Assembly (NCBI RefSeq): GCF_018860345.1
Contig: NZ_JAHKPJ010000016.1
Coordinates: forward strand, 62,001-126,000
Origin: Psychrosphaera sp. F3M07
Lineage (GTDB): Bacteria; Pseudomonadota; Gammaproteobacteria; Enterobacterales; Alteromonadaceae
DNA length: 64,000 nt
Direction of reading: 5' to 3'
Shown here: one piece after another, positions 47,244-55,757 of the stretch
How the letters are laid out: each line of letters starts with the position of its first letter
Numbering within the stretch: the stretch's first letter is position 1
Program-made: the position numbers and the translations under genes
Notes under the pieces: model-generated
What the model saw: only the letters and a program-made list of their open reading frames with translations
Told to the model about the DNA's origin: nothing
Database searches by the model: none

Positions 47244-47941
47244 TGAAACACATCTTATTAATCGAAGATGATTTAAGACTCGCCAACTTAGTGCAAAATT
47301 TCTTACAACAGAATAGCTTTAAGGTAAGTTTATTAAATAGTGGGCAACATGCAGTCACCGAAATTGCTCGTCTGCAGCCCGATTTATTGCTGTTAGATAT
47401 TAATTTACCGGACAAGGATGGATTTACGATTTGCCGTGAGATCAAGCAACAATTTAATAACCCTATCTTATTCCTCACGGCGAGAGACAGCAGTATCGAC
47501 CATGTAATGGGACTGGAAATTGGGGCTGATGATTACATCATTAAACCAGTTGACCCACATGTATTATTAGCCCGAATTAATCTAATTTTACGTAAAGTTA
47601 ACAACAAAGATCAGCTTACGAAAAATGAATTAACCTTTGGGCAGCTCACCATCAATAAACAAGCTCGAACAGTAAGTTTGGCCAGTAAACCGATTGATTT
47701 AACCACGCATGAGTTTGAATTATTATGGTTGTTAGCCCGTTGTGCAGGAGAACCTCAAAGCAGAGAGTCGATCCACAAATCTATGATTGGTCGCGAATAC
47801 GATGGACTAGATAGGACCGTTGATGTACGTGTTTCTAGGTTAAGGAAAAAGCTAAATGATGACAGTAACAAACCTTTCAAACTTGTAACCGTTTGGGGCA
47901 AAGGGTATATGTTCTGCCCGAATGCATGGGATGACTTATAA
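47243..47941 (+). CDS. OmpR-family response regulator (RstA-like)
   Basis: 232 residues from the ATG inside TGATG. The receiver domain has the acidic pair ED-D near residues 8-10 and phospho-acceptor Asp52 in LLLLDINLPDKDG. The C-terminal winged helix contains TTHEFELLWLLA and DGLDRTVDVRVSRLRKKL. The order and sequence resemble RstA. The sensor gene begins on the next base after its stop. Confidence 0.92.
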   Translation: MKHILLIEDDLRLANLVQNFLQQNSFKVSLLNSGQHAVTEIARLQPDLLLLDINLPDKDGFTICREIKQQFNNPILFLTARDSSIDHVMGLEIGADDYIIKPVDPHVLLARINLILRKVNNKDQLTKNELTFGQLTINKQARTVSLASKPIDLTTHEFELLWLLARCAGEPQSRESIHKSMIGREYDGLDRTVDVRVSRLRKKLNDDSNKPFKLVTVWGKGYMFCPNAWDDL

Positions 47942-49204
47942 ATGTTGCGTTTATTTTTAAGCTTATACTTTGCAATATGTTTGGGGTTAGTAATTATAAA
48001 CTACGCTTCTAGCTTTTTATACCAACACCTGCAAGATCAGTTTTATACTGACAAAGACAATGAACTGAATAACCTATCACAACTGGCATCGGCATTTTCC
48101 CAACTCAGCCTCTCGAAAATACAAGATTCCATCCCTTATGATGCTCAACTTATAGACGCTGAACATATGAGTTTGCAGCCAGAGCAAACAAGCGCCATTG
48201 AGTCAGGAAGTGTGATCTCTTTATTTGATAATCAGCAAAACTTAAATTTATATGTAAAACATCAGCAGCAACAGTTGTTAAAAATTGGGCCGATAAAACT
48301 GTCTAATCCTTCAACGGAACTTGCCAATGGCATCATTATATTCTCATACCTGATTTTAGCTGTCTTTGTTTTAGTATGGAGCCGAATATTATGGCGAGAT
48401 TTAACCACACTGAAGGTCATGGCAGAACAGGTTAAACAAGGTCAATTTACTCCCAATACCTTAATCAGAAAACAATCCGTGATTTATCCTATTGTGAGTT
48501 CGTTTAATTTAATGGCCAGCAAAATAGAGCAGTTGATATCTAGCCAAAAACAAATGACACAGGCCATCAGCCATGACATTAAAACCCCATTAGCCCGTTT
48601 AAAGTTTTCATTAGCCATCTTGAACTCGCAGCCTCAGTTGATCACAAAGACCACTAACGAGATGTTGCAAGATGTTGAAGAAATCGACCAGTTAACCTCG
48701 GAATTATTGACTTATGCACGGTTAGAAAACAAACAAGTCCTTAAAATTGAGCAAGTGGATTTACAACAGCTTATGCATAATACAGCGGACAAATTGAGTC
48801 GAAACTCAGATCTTACATTAGACATTGATTGCAATCAGGCCAATGCCTTTTATTGTGATGGTCATTTAATAGAGCGATGTTTGCAAAATTTAATCACCAA
48901 CGGGTTTAAGTATGCAAAATCAAAAGTTAAGGTGACGCTGATAACACACAACAAACAACTAACGTTAACCGTGGAAGACGATGGTGAAGGGATTCAAGCT
49001 AAACATCATAAAGCCGTATTAAATCCATTTAACCGAGTGGACAACAACACTTCAAAAAGTGGATTTGGTTTAGGCTTAGCTATCGTTAATAAGATAGTTA
49101 TTTGGCACAGCGGTCAGTTACAAATTAGTAGTTCAAGTATGGGCGGTGCGTTAATTACTATTAAAATCCCAGACCACAGGTATTATCCCTCCCATAAAAT
49201 GTAA
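47942..49204 (+). CDS. Sensor histidine kinase (RstB-like)
   Basis: 420 residues. Two membrane segments (about 3-22 and 130-150) enclose a periplasmic domain of about 105 residues. HAMP is followed by the phospho-acceptor His211 in ISHDIKTPLARL. The ATP site has NLITNGFKYA (N box), VEDDGEGI and GFGLGLAIV. It presumably phosphorylates the adjacent regulator in response to an envelope signal. The terminator at 49221 ends the operon. Confidence 0.92.
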   Translation: MLRLFLSLYFAICLGLVIINYASSFLYQHLQDQFYTDKDNELNNLSQLASAFSQLSLSKIQDSIPYDAQLIDAEHMSLQPEQTSAIESGSVISLFDNQQNLNLYVKHQQQQLLKIGPIKLSNPSTELANGIIIFSYLILAVFVLVWSRILWRDLTTLKVMAEQVKQGQFTPNTLIRKQSVIYPIVSSFNLMASKIEQLISSQKQMTQAISHDIKTPLARLKFSLAILNSQPQLITKTTNEMLQDVEEIDQLTSELLTYARLENKQVLKIEQVDLQQLMHNTADKLSRNSDLTLDIDCNQANAFYCDGHLIERCLQNLITNGFKYAKSKVKVTLITHNKQLTLTVEDDGEGIQAKHHKAVLNPFNRVDNNTSKSGFGLGLAIVNKIVIWHSGQLQISSSSMGGALITIKIPDHRYYPSHKM

Positions 49205-49220
49205 CGAACAAGTTAAATAA

Positions 49221-49249
49221 AAAAGGCTTACCTTGCGGTAAGCCTTTTT
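49221..49249 (+). terminator. Terminator of the mipA-kinase operon
   Basis: AAAAGGCTTACC, loop ttgc, GGTAAGCC and a T-run. It also faces the minus-strand gene at 49265 with an A-run on its other side, so it may act in both directions. Confidence 0.9.
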
Positions 49250-49264
49250 CCAATTATTGTAAAT

Positions 49265-49459
49265 TTATTTGTTATAACGAATAGGTGAATTTTCAGTGAT
49301 ATTCACTTCCGTTTTTAAATCTTCTACCGAGTCGTTAATTTCCGTTAACGTGTCTTTTAAAGACTGCATATCGATTTCACTGTCATACTTACTGCTGATT
49401 GTTTCCAATAATTTAGTCGCAGCTTTCAATTTGTTTATCGAGGTTTTAATTTCCGTCAT
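49265..49459 (-). CDS. Small coiled-coil protein of unknown function
   Basis: 64 residues, highly charged, with heptad spacing of hydrophobic residues through most of its length (INKLKAATKLLETI, LKDTLTEINDSVEDLKTEV). No membrane segment. I do not recognise a family. It lies between two terminator-bounded units and could be a small structural or regulatory protein. Confidence 0.6.
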   Translation of the reverse strand: MTEIKTSINKLKAATKLLETISSKYDSEIDMQSLKDTLTEINDSVEDLKTEVNITENSPIRYNK

Positions 49460-49567
49460 TTGCTTAAATAGGGATTACCTATCTCTCAGTGTTATTTTGA
49501 TACACACAGTATGGCAAAGTATTAATTTATCTTTGTGCGATATATCTCAAATAAGCTCTCGTTTTAG

Positions 49568-50323
49568 CTATATATCACTATTTTTTCTGTTATACGGCTG
49601 ATCTTCACAATATGGCGTTAACTCATTTAACCTTTTTTGGATATCACGGACAAAAGCCACTTTTCTGTTTTTCACTTCAGGATGGTATAAAGCATCTTTA
49701 TAGTCATCGACGCTCACCACTTCCATATGCGTTTTTATTTTTTTAAATAATTTAGGTATTGCCTGACCAGGCACTTGAATATGATGTAAACCACCACTGT
49801 AAACAAATAATATATCGCCACTGTCTATTTGTTCAATAATATCGGCCACGCCAGCTCTCACCGACATAGGTTTACCATGTTTATCAAAACCATCATGCCG
49901 GCGCATACGCCCTTCCGGCAATATAGCAACAATGGAGTCATCATTAATTTGAGTTAAGAAGTTGCGCCAAGACGCGTCACGTTTACGACTAATAGGCACT
50001 ACACCAGGCACTAATGCATGAAAAAACATACCTACTAATGGCCTTTTGGTGGTGACATCTGCCACAGGAACTAACATATGGCGCGCTATTCGCCACAAAA
50101 ATGAAAACGGCGCTAACCTAACAAACAAGGCTTCATAAAGGCTAGTGTGGTTTAACAACACCACAAGTTTCACGTTATCTAACTGTTTAAATTGTTTTTC
50201 ACTCAACCACTTAACTTCAAACTTATAAAAAATGTGAGTTAGTATTTTGATTGTCGACATCACAATAAAACTAAACATCTGAGCAAAACGATTGGCTCGC
50301 ATTAACCTACCTTTGGAATTCAT
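49568..50323 (-). CDS. 1-acyl-glycerol-3-phosphate acyltransferase-like (PlsC family)
   Basis: 251 residues. The PlsC catalytic motif appears as NHTSLYE, with Glu where many homologues have Asp, and the substrate motif as PEGRMRR. The rest of the acyltransferase core (RHMLVPVADVTTKRPLVGMFFHA, VVPISRKRD) is present. It lies 21 bp after the OlsF-like gene on the same strand, so both probably act on membrane lipids together. Confidence 0.85.
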   Translation of the reverse strand: MNSKGRLMRANRFAQMFSFIVMSTIKILTHIFYKFEVKWLSEKQFKQLDNVKLVVLLNHTSLYEALFVRLAPFSFLWRIARHMLVPVADVTTKRPLVGMFFHALVPGVVPISRKRDASWRNFLTQINDDSIVAILPEGRMRRHDGFDKHGKPMSVRAGVADIIEQIDSGDILFVYSGGLHHIQVPGQAIPKLFKKIKTHMEVVSVDDYKDALYHPEVKNRKVAFVRDIQKRLNELTPYCEDQPYNRKNSDI

Positions 50324-50344
50324 TATAAAATCAGAGCGACGTAT

Positions 50345-52108
50345 TTAACATTGCTCTTGGTTGTATTGCAAATAAGAATCTTTACCCTGCGCTAAATATT
50401 GGTTTAATGATTTATCTGGTGCTTTTGGTAAGTCGACACTTAACAGAAGTCCAGGAGTATCATTAAAACTTTTATCAATACCGATACAATAAAAACGCGC
50501 CCCCATCTTTTGATAATGTTTCATTAATATTGGGATATCTTTATTGTCGCTTTCTATGCCCATTACTAACTTAGATAACATGGACTGGGTTGCCAATCCT
50601 TTTTGCTCTACAAAATACTCGGATAATTCTGGATGGGCTGGGTGTTGAAACGGTACTTTTGCTGTCACTTTATCGCTTGGAGTTAATGACAATTGGTTTA
50701 TACAATGCACACTCATAGGCGAATACAGTTTGCTTAAAGATACAGTGCCATACAAAGTGCGGTATTGTGGGTGCCTCACTACAAACTCCCCTATACCACG
50801 CCATAATAAGAATAAACCGTAAAAACTTTTTTGGTGTTCTGGCACCAAAAACGATCGGCCCATTTCTAAACAAGGCCGTTGCTGATTAATGAACTCAGTA
50901 GAAAAGTTGAACATTTTAGCTAAATACAGGTTATTAATATCACCATTTTCTAGCAATACATCCGACTGTCCCATTCGATATGCACCAATAATTTCACCAT
51001 CAGCATTGTTGTAAATAAAAAGATGTAAATAACTGGCGTCAAAGATGTCGGTATCACAAGCTTGACCTGAGCCTTCATTATATTGACGAAATACCACTTC
51101 TCTTAACCGAGTGATCTCTTTCACGACCAACGGCATCTGACCTTGTTTACCGTAATAAACTGAAAATGACTTATAGTCGACCAAATGCTGCGTTTCGGGT
51201 AAATCATCAATTTCTAACTTGAGCTGATGTTTATCAGCTGGCTTCATAATTGGTGAAAATTCAATAACATTATCTTCTGGCCACGTTTGTTGCTGATTAG
51301 GGTCCAGTAAATAAGTTTGTAGTCTTAAATAATCGTTTAATGAAGTAACATCATCAAACTTCCCTAACAATTTACTGGTCAGTATATGGCCTACATTTAA
51401 TTTAATTGGTTGTCCTTTATGTTTCAACATTTCACGAAATAACATAATCAATTTCAATCGGTAATAAACCCGTCCCATATTGATAAATAATCGGCTGTTG
51501 TGACCTTCGATAAAAATTGGCAAAACAGGTGAAGATGTTGTTTTAGATAACTGAGCCGGTAACCTATTCCACTGACCATCACAGATACGTTGTTTCTCTG
51601 GTCTGTAATAACTGACTTTTCCAGCGGGAAATATCAATAACACGCCACCTGCTAATAAGTGTTGTTTACATGCTCGAATACCTTTGCCATTTTTAGGATC
51701 GGACGCGGACAAAGGGTTTATAAAAATAAAATAATCTCGTATTTCACTAAACATAGATAACGCATTATTAGCCAGCACTTTTACATCCGGACGTATTTTC
51801 TTTAACTCATACGCTAAAGCAACACCTTCTACACAACCAAACGGATGATTAGCCACTATGATCACACTGCCCGTTTTAGGCACTTGTGCAAAAAGACCTT
51901 GAGTTCCTTGTACTTCTATATTTAACGATTCTAAAAATAATTGAGAAAACTCCTGCGTTGCCTTGCCTGCCAGTTGTGACTTTTGATAAAAACGCCTAAC
52001 TTTATGGATGCCCATCACCCTATCTATAAGTGGGGACAACACCTTTAACCAAGGTTTGTTCGAGTCGAGAATACTGGCAACACTTATGTTTGATATCATT
52101 TTTTTCAT
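50345..52108 (-). CDS. OlsF-like bifunctional acyltransferase (PlsC-type + GNAT-type)
   Basis: About 587 residues. The N-terminal half is a PlsC-like domain with ANHPFGCVEG and LLIFPAGKVSYYRPEK. The C-terminal half is a hemolysin/OlsB-type N-acyltransferase with REVVFRQYNEGSGQACDTD, DASYLHLFIYNNADGEIIGAYR and LEMGRSFLVPEHQ. The two-domain layout matches OlsF, which makes ornithine lipids in some bacteria by N- then O-acylation. Substrate is inferred. The ATG at 52108 is preferred over an upstream GTG at 52141. Confidence 0.85.
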   Translation of the reverse strand: MKKMISNISVASILDSNKPWLKVLSPLIDRVMGIHKVRRFYQKSQLAGKATQEFSQLFLESLNIEVQGTQGLFAQVPKTGSVIIVANHPFGCVEGVALAYELKKIRPDVKVLANNALSMFSEIRDYFIFINPLSASDPKNGKGIRACKQHLLAGGVLLIFPAGKVSYYRPEKQRICDGQWNRLPAQLSKTTSSPVLPIFIEGHNSRLFINMGRVYYRLKLIMLFREMLKHKGQPIKLNVGHILTSKLLGKFDDVTSLNDYLRLQTYLLDPNQQQTWPEDNVIEFSPIMKPADKHQLKLEIDDLPETQHLVDYKSFSVYYGKQGQMPLVVKEITRLREVVFRQYNEGSGQACDTDIFDASYLHLFIYNNADGEIIGAYRMGQSDVLLENGDINNLYLAKMFNFSTEFINQQRPCLEMGRSFLVPEHQKSFYGLFLLWRGIGEFVVRHPQYRTLYGTVSLSKLYSPMSVHCINQLSLTPSDKVTAKVPFQHPAHPELSEYFVEQKGLATQSMLSKLVMGIESDNKDIPILMKHYQKMGARFYCIGIDKSFNDTPGLLLSVDLPKAPDKSLNQYLAQGKDSYLQYNQEQC

Positions 52109-52205
52109 TATAGTTAATAGATAGGTTATTCTAGTGGACACATTAATTTAACTTTTGATTTCACTTATGGGAAATTTTTTCCGACGTCCTCAGGTCTCTT
52201 TAGGC

Positions 52206-52721
52206 ATGAAAACAAAACAATTAAAATATGAAGCACTAGTGAGAGCCTATAGCGACGATTTATATCGTTATGGTGTCTGGTTATGCCGCGATCCAAACAT
52301 AGCCGAAGACTTAGTTCAAGAAACATTCTTACGTGCTTGGCGGTCTTTAGAGTCTTTAAAAGATCAAGGAGCGGCAAAGTCATGGTTAATTACCATTTTA
52401 CGCCGGGAGAATGCTAGGCGTTTTGAAAGGAAACAATTCGACTTAGTGGATATTGAAGAGTCTTATGTTCCGGATACGTTGTCGGTTGGTTCGGAGCAGG
52501 AGGTTGAAAATCATTTGTTACGACGAAAGATTGCCGAACTTGAACCTGAATATCGAGAGCCATTAGTATTGCAGGTTATTGGTGGGTTTTCAGGTGAAGA
52601 AATTGCTGTAATTCTTGAGCTAAATAAAAACACAGTAATGACAAGATTATTTAGAGCAAGAAACCAATTGAAAGACGTATTAGAGCCACAGGAACAAAAC
52701 AGAGGTATCGAAAATGGATGA
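52206..52721 (+). CDS. ECF-type RNA polymerase sigma factor
   Basis: About 171 residues from the ATG at 52206; ATGs at 52167 and an upstream frame to 52155 are alternatives. Region 2 contains DLYRYGVWLCRDPNIAEDLVQETFLRAW and region 4 contains LEPEYREPLVLQVIGGFSGEEIAVIL and TVMTRLFRARNQL. It overlaps the DUF3379 gene by 8 bp, the usual sigma/anti-sigma coupling. The inducing signal is unknown. Confidence 0.92.
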   Translation: MKTKQLKYEALVRAYSDDLYRYGVWLCRDPNIAEDLVQETFLRAWRSLESLKDQGAAKSWLITILRRENARRFERKQFDLVDIEESYVPDTLSVGSEQEVENHLLRRKIAELEPEYREPLVLQVIGGFSGEEIAVILELNKNTVMTRLFRARNQLKDVLEPQEQNRGIENG

Positions 52722-53424
52722 TTTAACTTTTCGTAAACGTATTTATGCTAATCCCCATGATAATGCACAAGATATTGTTGATGCATGCCAGGATGATAAA
52801 AATAAAGCGAAATTCAAATCAGATATGAAAACATTTGATTCAAAATTAAAACAAGCTTTAACAGTGAGTACTCCAGACAATTTGGCTGAGAAAATTTTAT
52901 TATCACAATCAATCGATACTCAGAACGGTTCAAGTAAACGTACAAAAGTTCATTTGGCCATCGCCGCGTCTGTTGCTGTTTTGGTCGGTGTTATTTCTGT
53001 AAAGTTTGGACTGACTAACAATTTTGATAATGTTGGTGAGTACGCTATCGCACATCATAATGCGGATATAAAACATGCCAGTGATAACTATACCTACAGC
53101 CTAGCTCAAATTAATTCAAAATTAGCGGCTTATGGTGGTGAGATTATTGATGCATTGCCAAATATATCATTTGCGAATACGTGTTATTTTGGTCGGATTA
53201 AAAGTTTGCACATGGTATTTCAAGGTGAGAAATTCCCTGTAACGGTATTTTTAATTCCAAATGAAACCGGTTTAGCGCAAAGCACTAATTTTTCGGACCA
53301 GGATTATAATGGCGAAACGATTAATGTGAACAATAATCAATTATTGATCATTACGCATAAAGACGATCCGAATAAAGATTGGTCAAAACAATTAACCCAA
53401 TCCATTAAGTGGAAAAACGTTTAA
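52714..53424 (+). CDS. DUF3379 membrane protein, likely anti-sigma factor
   Basis: 236 residues. The cytoplasmic N-terminal part (about 1-75; LTFRKRIYANPHDN) is followed by one membrane segment (VHLAIAASVAVLVGVISVKFG, about 78-98) and a periplasmic domain with one Cys in the segment SFANTCYFG. This matches DUF3379, found next to ECF sigma genes in Vibrionales and Alteromonadales. An anti-sigma role is an inference from topology and gene order. Confidence 0.85.
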   Translation: MDDLTFRKRIYANPHDNAQDIVDACQDDKNKAKFKSDMKTFDSKLKQALTVSTPDNLAEKILLSQSIDTQNGSSKRTKVHLAIAASVAVLVGVISVKFGLTNNFDNVGEYAIAHHNADIKHASDNYTYSLAQINSKLAAYGGEIIDALPNISFANTCYFGRIKSLHMVFQGEKFPVTVFLIPNETGLAQSTNFSDQDYNGETINVNNNQLLIITHKDDPNKDWSKQLTQSIKWKNV

Positions 53425-53430
53425 CCGTTA

Positions 53431-53460
53431 TTAGCCAAAGTTGATGACAACTTTGGCTAA
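53431..53460 (+). terminator. Terminator-like hairpin after the sigma/DUF3379 operon
   Basis: TTAGCCAAAGTTG and its exact complement give a 13-bp stem with loop ATGA, starting 6 bp after the stop. Only a weak T-rich tract (ATTATTCTT) follows. Confidence 0.75.
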
Positions 53461-53551
53461 ATTATTCTTATTAATATACTTACCTAGAAAATTATTTTAA
53501 ATGTTATGCTTAATTAGATAAAATTCTCAATATACATCTAAGAGGCGATAT

Positions 53552-54010
53552 ATGGACAATTTTGATAAACACATTCTGTCACTCCTGCAACAAAACAGTT
53601 CATTATCTTTAGCCGAGATCTCAGAGAAAGTAGGCTTAAGCCAAACCCCTTGCTGGCGACGCATCCAACAATTAGAAAAGAGTGGTGTTATTCGTAAACG
53701 CGTTGCACTTTTAGACTCTGACAAACTCAACGTCGGTTTAACGGTTTTTGTAAATCTAAAAACCAACCAACATAACCCAGACTGGTTAAACTCAGTAAAT
53801 ACATTTGCCAATAACTCCCCTGAAGTCACCGAATTTTATCGCATGAGTGGTGACACTGATTATTTGTTAAAAGTATTAGTCCCTGATATGAAAGCCTATG
53901 ACGAATTTTATAAACGTTTAATTGGCCAAGCTGGGTTTTCTGATGTCAGTTCAAGCTTTTCAATGGAACAAATGAAATATTCGACTGAAGTACCATTATC
54001 ATACTGCTGA
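53552..54010 (+). CDS. Lrp/AsnC-family regulator, DecR-like
   Basis: 152 residues. The helix-turn-helix (SLAEISEKVGLSQTPCWRRI) is followed by the ligand-binding RAM domain. LDSDKLNVGLTVFV, MKAYDEFYKRLIG and SSFSMEQMKYSTEVPL closely follow E. coli DecR (YbaO) as I recall it. DecR activates cysteine detoxification in response to L-cysteine. The next gene is a cysteine desulfurase-like enzyme, which supports a cysteine-linked role. Confidence 0.88.
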   Translation: MDNFDKHILSLLQQNSSLSLAEISEKVGLSQTPCWRRIQQLEKSGVIRKRVALLDSDKLNVGLTVFVNLKTNQHNPDWLNSVNTFANNSPEVTEFYRMSGDTDYLLKVLVPDMKAYDEFYKRLIGQAGFSDVSSSFSMEQMKYSTEVPLSYC

Positions 54011-54062
54011 TTCTACAAAATAAAAACATTTTGAATTTATTAACTAACTAATATCATTTTTT

Positions 54063-54085
54063 TAGTTATATTTTTTAATATACTA
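54063..54085. promoter_or_regulatory. AT-rich imperfect palindrome upstream of the PLP enzyme gene
   Basis: TAGTTATATT (54063-54072) and AATATACTA (54077-54085) are complementary apart from one inserted base, around TTTT. It lies 78 bp before the PLP enzyme start. AT-rich palindromes of this kind suit Lrp-family binding, so it is a candidate DecR-like site. Confidence 0.35.
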
Positions 54086-54163
54086 TAAAAACAGACAAAA
54101 TCAGAAAAAACATTTTTTCATATTTCGACATAATATCTCCATTACATTCTTCAGAGAGTCATT

Positions 54164-55684
54164 ATGTTAGAACAATATTTTTCTCCTTTTCGTAAGCACA
54201 TTATCGGTCAGTCATTAACTCATACTATCAATGGGACTGAACAAGATATTATTTATGCTGACTGGACGGCCAGCGGCCGCTTATATCGCCCTATTGAAGA
54301 TTACCTAACTAATACATTAGGTCCCTTTGTTGCCAATACTCATACTGAAACTAATTTAACTGGTAGCACTATGACTCAGGCTTACCATGATGCTCAACAT
54401 GTTATAAAAAAACATGTTAATGCCAGCGATGATGACGCCTTAATTTGTGCAGGTTCGGGCATGACAACCGTGGTTAATAAACTACAAAGAATGCTTGGTT
54501 TAAGAATACCAGAACAGTTTCAAACCCAATGTGATTTACCCGATACTCAAAAGCCCGTGGTATTTATTACGCACATGGAACATCACTCTAACCAAACTAC
54601 TTGGAATGCCTGTAATGTAACTGTCGTTGTGATCAATAAAGGTGTAAACGGCAAACCTTGTGCAAATGATCTACAACAAAAATTAATAGAATATGCTGAC
54701 AGACCTATGAAGATAGGTTCATTCACAGCTTGTAGTAACGTCACAGGTATTAAAACCGACTATCATGCGTTGGCTAAAATTATGCACCAACATGGCGGCA
54801 TTTGTTTTGTCGACTTTGCTTGTTCTGCGCCTTATGTTGATATTGATATGCACCCTGCTGATCCGGAAGAAAAGTTAGATGCGATATTTTTCTCACCGCA
54901 TAAGTTTTTAGGCGGCCCAGCAAGTTCAGGTGTTTTAGTATTTGATAAGACCTTATACGCGAATAAGGTACCTGATCAGCCTGGTGGCGGCACAGTAACT
55001 TGGACAAACCCTTGGGGTGAACAAGGCTTCTTTGATGATATAGAAACCCGAGAAGATGGTGGCACACCAGGTTTCTTACAAACGATTAAAGTAGCATTAG
55101 CTATAAAAGTAAAAGACCAAATGGGTACTGACAATATTCAACAACGAGAAACGGAATTAACGCAAATCTTAATGTCAGGCGTAAATAATATTGACGGAGT
55201 TGAAGTGTTAGAAAAAGACGTTACCGAACGTCTGTGCATTGTGTCTTTTTATGTCCCTAACTTACATTACAATTTAATTGTTAGGTTATTGAACGACAAA
55301 TTTGGTGTTCAGTCCCGTGGAGGTTGCAGTTGTGCAGGCACATATGGCCATATTCTTTTAAATGTAGATAAAGACATGTCGGGTTCAATAACCAATAAAA
55401 TTGATAATGGGGATTTAACCGATAAGCCAGGCTGGGTAAGACTATCCTTGCATCCAACCACCACCAATGCTGAAGCACAATATGTCGTTAATTCACTAAG
55501 ACAAGTGGTTGAAAACGCAAATTCTTGGTCTAAAGAATATCAATTTGATTTATTATCGGGTGACTTTAAACCAATTAATCAAACAACTCAGTTTGTGACC
55601 TTGCAAGACTTTAATCCTCTAGAAGAGACAACCAATACTCAAACATCATCACATAAGTCTTGGTGGCAAAAATTAGTTGGTTAA
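54164..55684 (+). CDS. PLP-dependent cysteine desulfurase-like protein (aminotransferase class V)
   Basis: 506 residues, about 100 longer than SufS. The PLP lysine is in SPHKFLGGPASSG. The active-site cysteine region appears as RGGCSCAGTYGH, and THMEHHSNQTTW supplies the stacking histidines. The opening YADWTASGRLYRPIED is the class V N-terminus. It probably releases sulfur from cysteine or a related substrate. The DecR-like gene just upstream suggests cysteine breakdown or detoxification. The exact substrate is open. Confidence 0.85.
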   Translation: MLEQYFSPFRKHIIGQSLTHTINGTEQDIIYADWTASGRLYRPIEDYLTNTLGPFVANTHTETNLTGSTMTQAYHDAQHVIKKHVNASDDDALICAGSGMTTVVNKLQRMLGLRIPEQFQTQCDLPDTQKPVVFITHMEHHSNQTTWNACNVTVVVINKGVNGKPCANDLQQKLIEYADRPMKIGSFTACSNVTGIKTDYHALAKIMHQHGGICFVDFACSAPYVDIDMHPADPEEKLDAIFFSPHKFLGGPASSGVLVFDKTLYANKVPDQPGGGTVTWTNPWGEQGFFDDIETREDGGTPGFLQTIKVALAIKVKDQMGTDNIQQRETELTQILMSGVNNIDGVEVLEKDVTERLCIVSFYVPNLHYNLIVRLLNDKFGVQSRGGCSCAGTYGHILLNVDKDMSGSITNKIDNGDLTDKPGWVRLSLHPTTTNAEAQYVVNSLRQVVENANSWSKEYQFDLLSGDFKPINQTTQFVTLQDFNPLEETTNTQTSSHKSWWQKLVG

Positions 55685-55715
55685 CCGTTACCTTAATAAA
55701 TTAATATGCAGACAT

Positions 55716-55743
55716 AAAAAAAGGAGCTTTAAGCTCCTTTTTT
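55716..55743. terminator. Bidirectional terminator between the PLP gene and fklB
   Basis: AAGGAGCTT and AAGCTCCTT are exact complements, with seven A residues on one side and seven T residues on the other. It serves both convergent genes. Confidence 0.92.
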
Positions 55744-55757
55744 ACATCTTTAAAAAA

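Noticed and set aside
54780-55067. 95-residue frame opposite the PLP enzyme
   Set aside because: Antisense to conserved active-site sequence, with no ribosome binding site or recognisable domain.
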